From Clostridiales bacterium (lineage in GTDB: Bacteria; Bacillota; Clostridia; Oscillospirales; CAG-272): a stretch of 5,002 nt of DNA. A program made the position numbers and the translations under genes. The stretch lies in contig DXYE01000172.1 in NCBI GenBank assembly GCA_019415985.1, forward strand, positions 1 to 5,002, in the 5' to 3' direction. The notes beneath the pieces were generated by a model, which saw nothing but the letters and a program-made list of their open reading frames with translations, was not told the origin of the DNA and made no database searches. Shown piece after piece: positions 4,396-5,002 of this stretch (positions within the stretch are counted from its first letter, which is position 1; every line of letters starts with the position of its first letter).

Positions 4396-5002
4396 TTTCC
4401 TCACCGTCCTGTCCCTTATTCTTTCCCCGGCTCTTATAGACATTATACTGATTCTTGCACCGGGGGCTGCAAAAAGCGGAATTGGAGCGGCTGCTCAGGA
4501 ACACCTTCTGGCAGTGCTTGCACAGCCGCAGAGGCTTCTCTCCGTCCACCAGCAGGAAGCTGAACATCATCTGGATGCCCAGCAGCAGGGAGTGAAAATC
4601 CCAATAGATGGTCGGCTTGTCCAGCAGCTCAATATGATAGCTGGGCGCAATGCCGCCGAAGGCCGCCATACCCTTGCGGTACAGGTTCCGGGTGTCCTCG
4701 TCAATCAGATCATAATCGTTATAATACAGAATGGAAGTGGTCAGGGTGAAAGCCCAGTCCTTGAACTGCTGCGCCACCCAGTCATAGGCTTCAGCATACT
4801 CCCGCTGGAAGCTCATGGTTTTCGCCATAGGCTCATCCGCAAAGGTCATGGTCAGCGCCACCATTGTTCGGTCGCCGGACACACTCCAGCTGGATTCAAC
4901 TCCTCGTTTCACCACATCGAGCTGGTCAAATGGATAGAACAGCGCCAGATAGTCCTCGGTTTCCATGGATTCCGCCTTGATGAAATGGTTTTTTGGCAGA
5001 TA
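4388..5002 (-). CDS. Zinc-finger protein of unknown function, 5' end off the right edge
   Basis: The frame is open from the right edge to TGA 4390-4388. An internal ATG at 4966 would give 192 residues, but the twelve codons before it (ending in KNHFIKAES) read as protein and there is no strong RBS, so the true start is probably outside the window. Numbering from that Met: an aromatic-rich N-terminal part (DYLALFYPFDQLDVVKRG), a helical middle (YDWVAQQFKDWAFTLTTS), and near the C-terminus four cysteines, CKHC (149-152) and CSPRC (166-170), then KNQYNVYKSRGKNKG. The CxxC-x13-CxxxC pattern with the following basic helix resembles the CGNR-type zinc finger, probably nucleic-acid binding (inference). 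I recall similar proteins from Lachnospiraceae and Ruminococcaceae mobile regions but know no function. It overlaps the RhuM-family gene by eight bases and both should be on one transcript. Confidence 0.8.
   Translation of the reverse strand, partial: YLPKNHFIKAESMETEDYLALFYPFDQLDVVKRGVESSWSVSGDRTMVALTMTFADEPMAKTMSFQREYAEAYDWVAQQFKDWAFTLTTSILYYNDYDLIDEDTRNLYRKGMAAFGGIAPSYHIELLDKPTIYWDFHSLLLGIQMMFSFLLVDGEKPLRLCKHCQKVFLSSRSNSAFCSPRCKNQYNVYKSRGKNKGQDGEENG

Overview
The window looks like accessory DNA from a gut-type Firmicute of the class Clostridia. This is inferred from consensus sigma-A-like promoters, strong AGGAGG-type ribosome binding sites, intermediate GC, a B. subtilis-like MazF, and a Tn4451-like (TnpW / large serine recombinase / TnpV) transposon remnant. 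No rRNA, tRNA or CRISPR array was seen, and the species cannot be fixed from the sequence alone.

Layout, left to right. (1) 1-1193, minus strand: the N-terminal 397 residues of a SNF2-like helicase, running off the left edge, behind a well-formed extended -10 promoter at 1232-1260. (2) About 1261-1836: a long intergenic stretch with no convincing gene. Its right half is rich in structure: two diverged copies of a GGCTGA / AATTTGCCGTCAGCCG motif, a near-palindrome around TTGCAT...ATGCAA, a 13-bp perfect GC-rich stem followed by T5, and a second 9-bp stem that reads as an intrinsic terminator on the minus strand. (3) 1837-2184, plus strand: a full-length MazF/EndoA-family mRNA interferase with its catalytic Arg and Thr in place but no MazE antitoxin gene visible on either side. 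(4) 2245-3218, plus strand: a decayed Tn4451-type element with an intact tnpW-like small gene, a serine-recombinase gene cut down to its first ~37 codons but still carrying its promoter and RBS, and an intact tnpV, closed by a 16-bp hairpin. (5) 3219-5002, minus strand: a translationally coupled pair, a CKHC...CSPRC zinc-finger protein (5' end beyond the right edge) followed by a RhuM-family protein. Just past the RhuM stop codon the DNA stays open in the +1 frame and encodes a winged-helix-like segment. That segment ends exactly at the transposon hairpin, which suggests a frameshifted and then truncated C-terminus.

How the parts relate: the SNF2-like helicase, RhuM/zinc-finger pair and recombinase module are all typical cargo of clostridial integrative elements, and the orphan toxin fits such a setting. 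The most useful second looks are the structured RNA-like leader before the orphan mazF, the recombinase deletion that left regulatory DNA and tnpV intact, and the rhuM 3' end interrupted at the hairpin.
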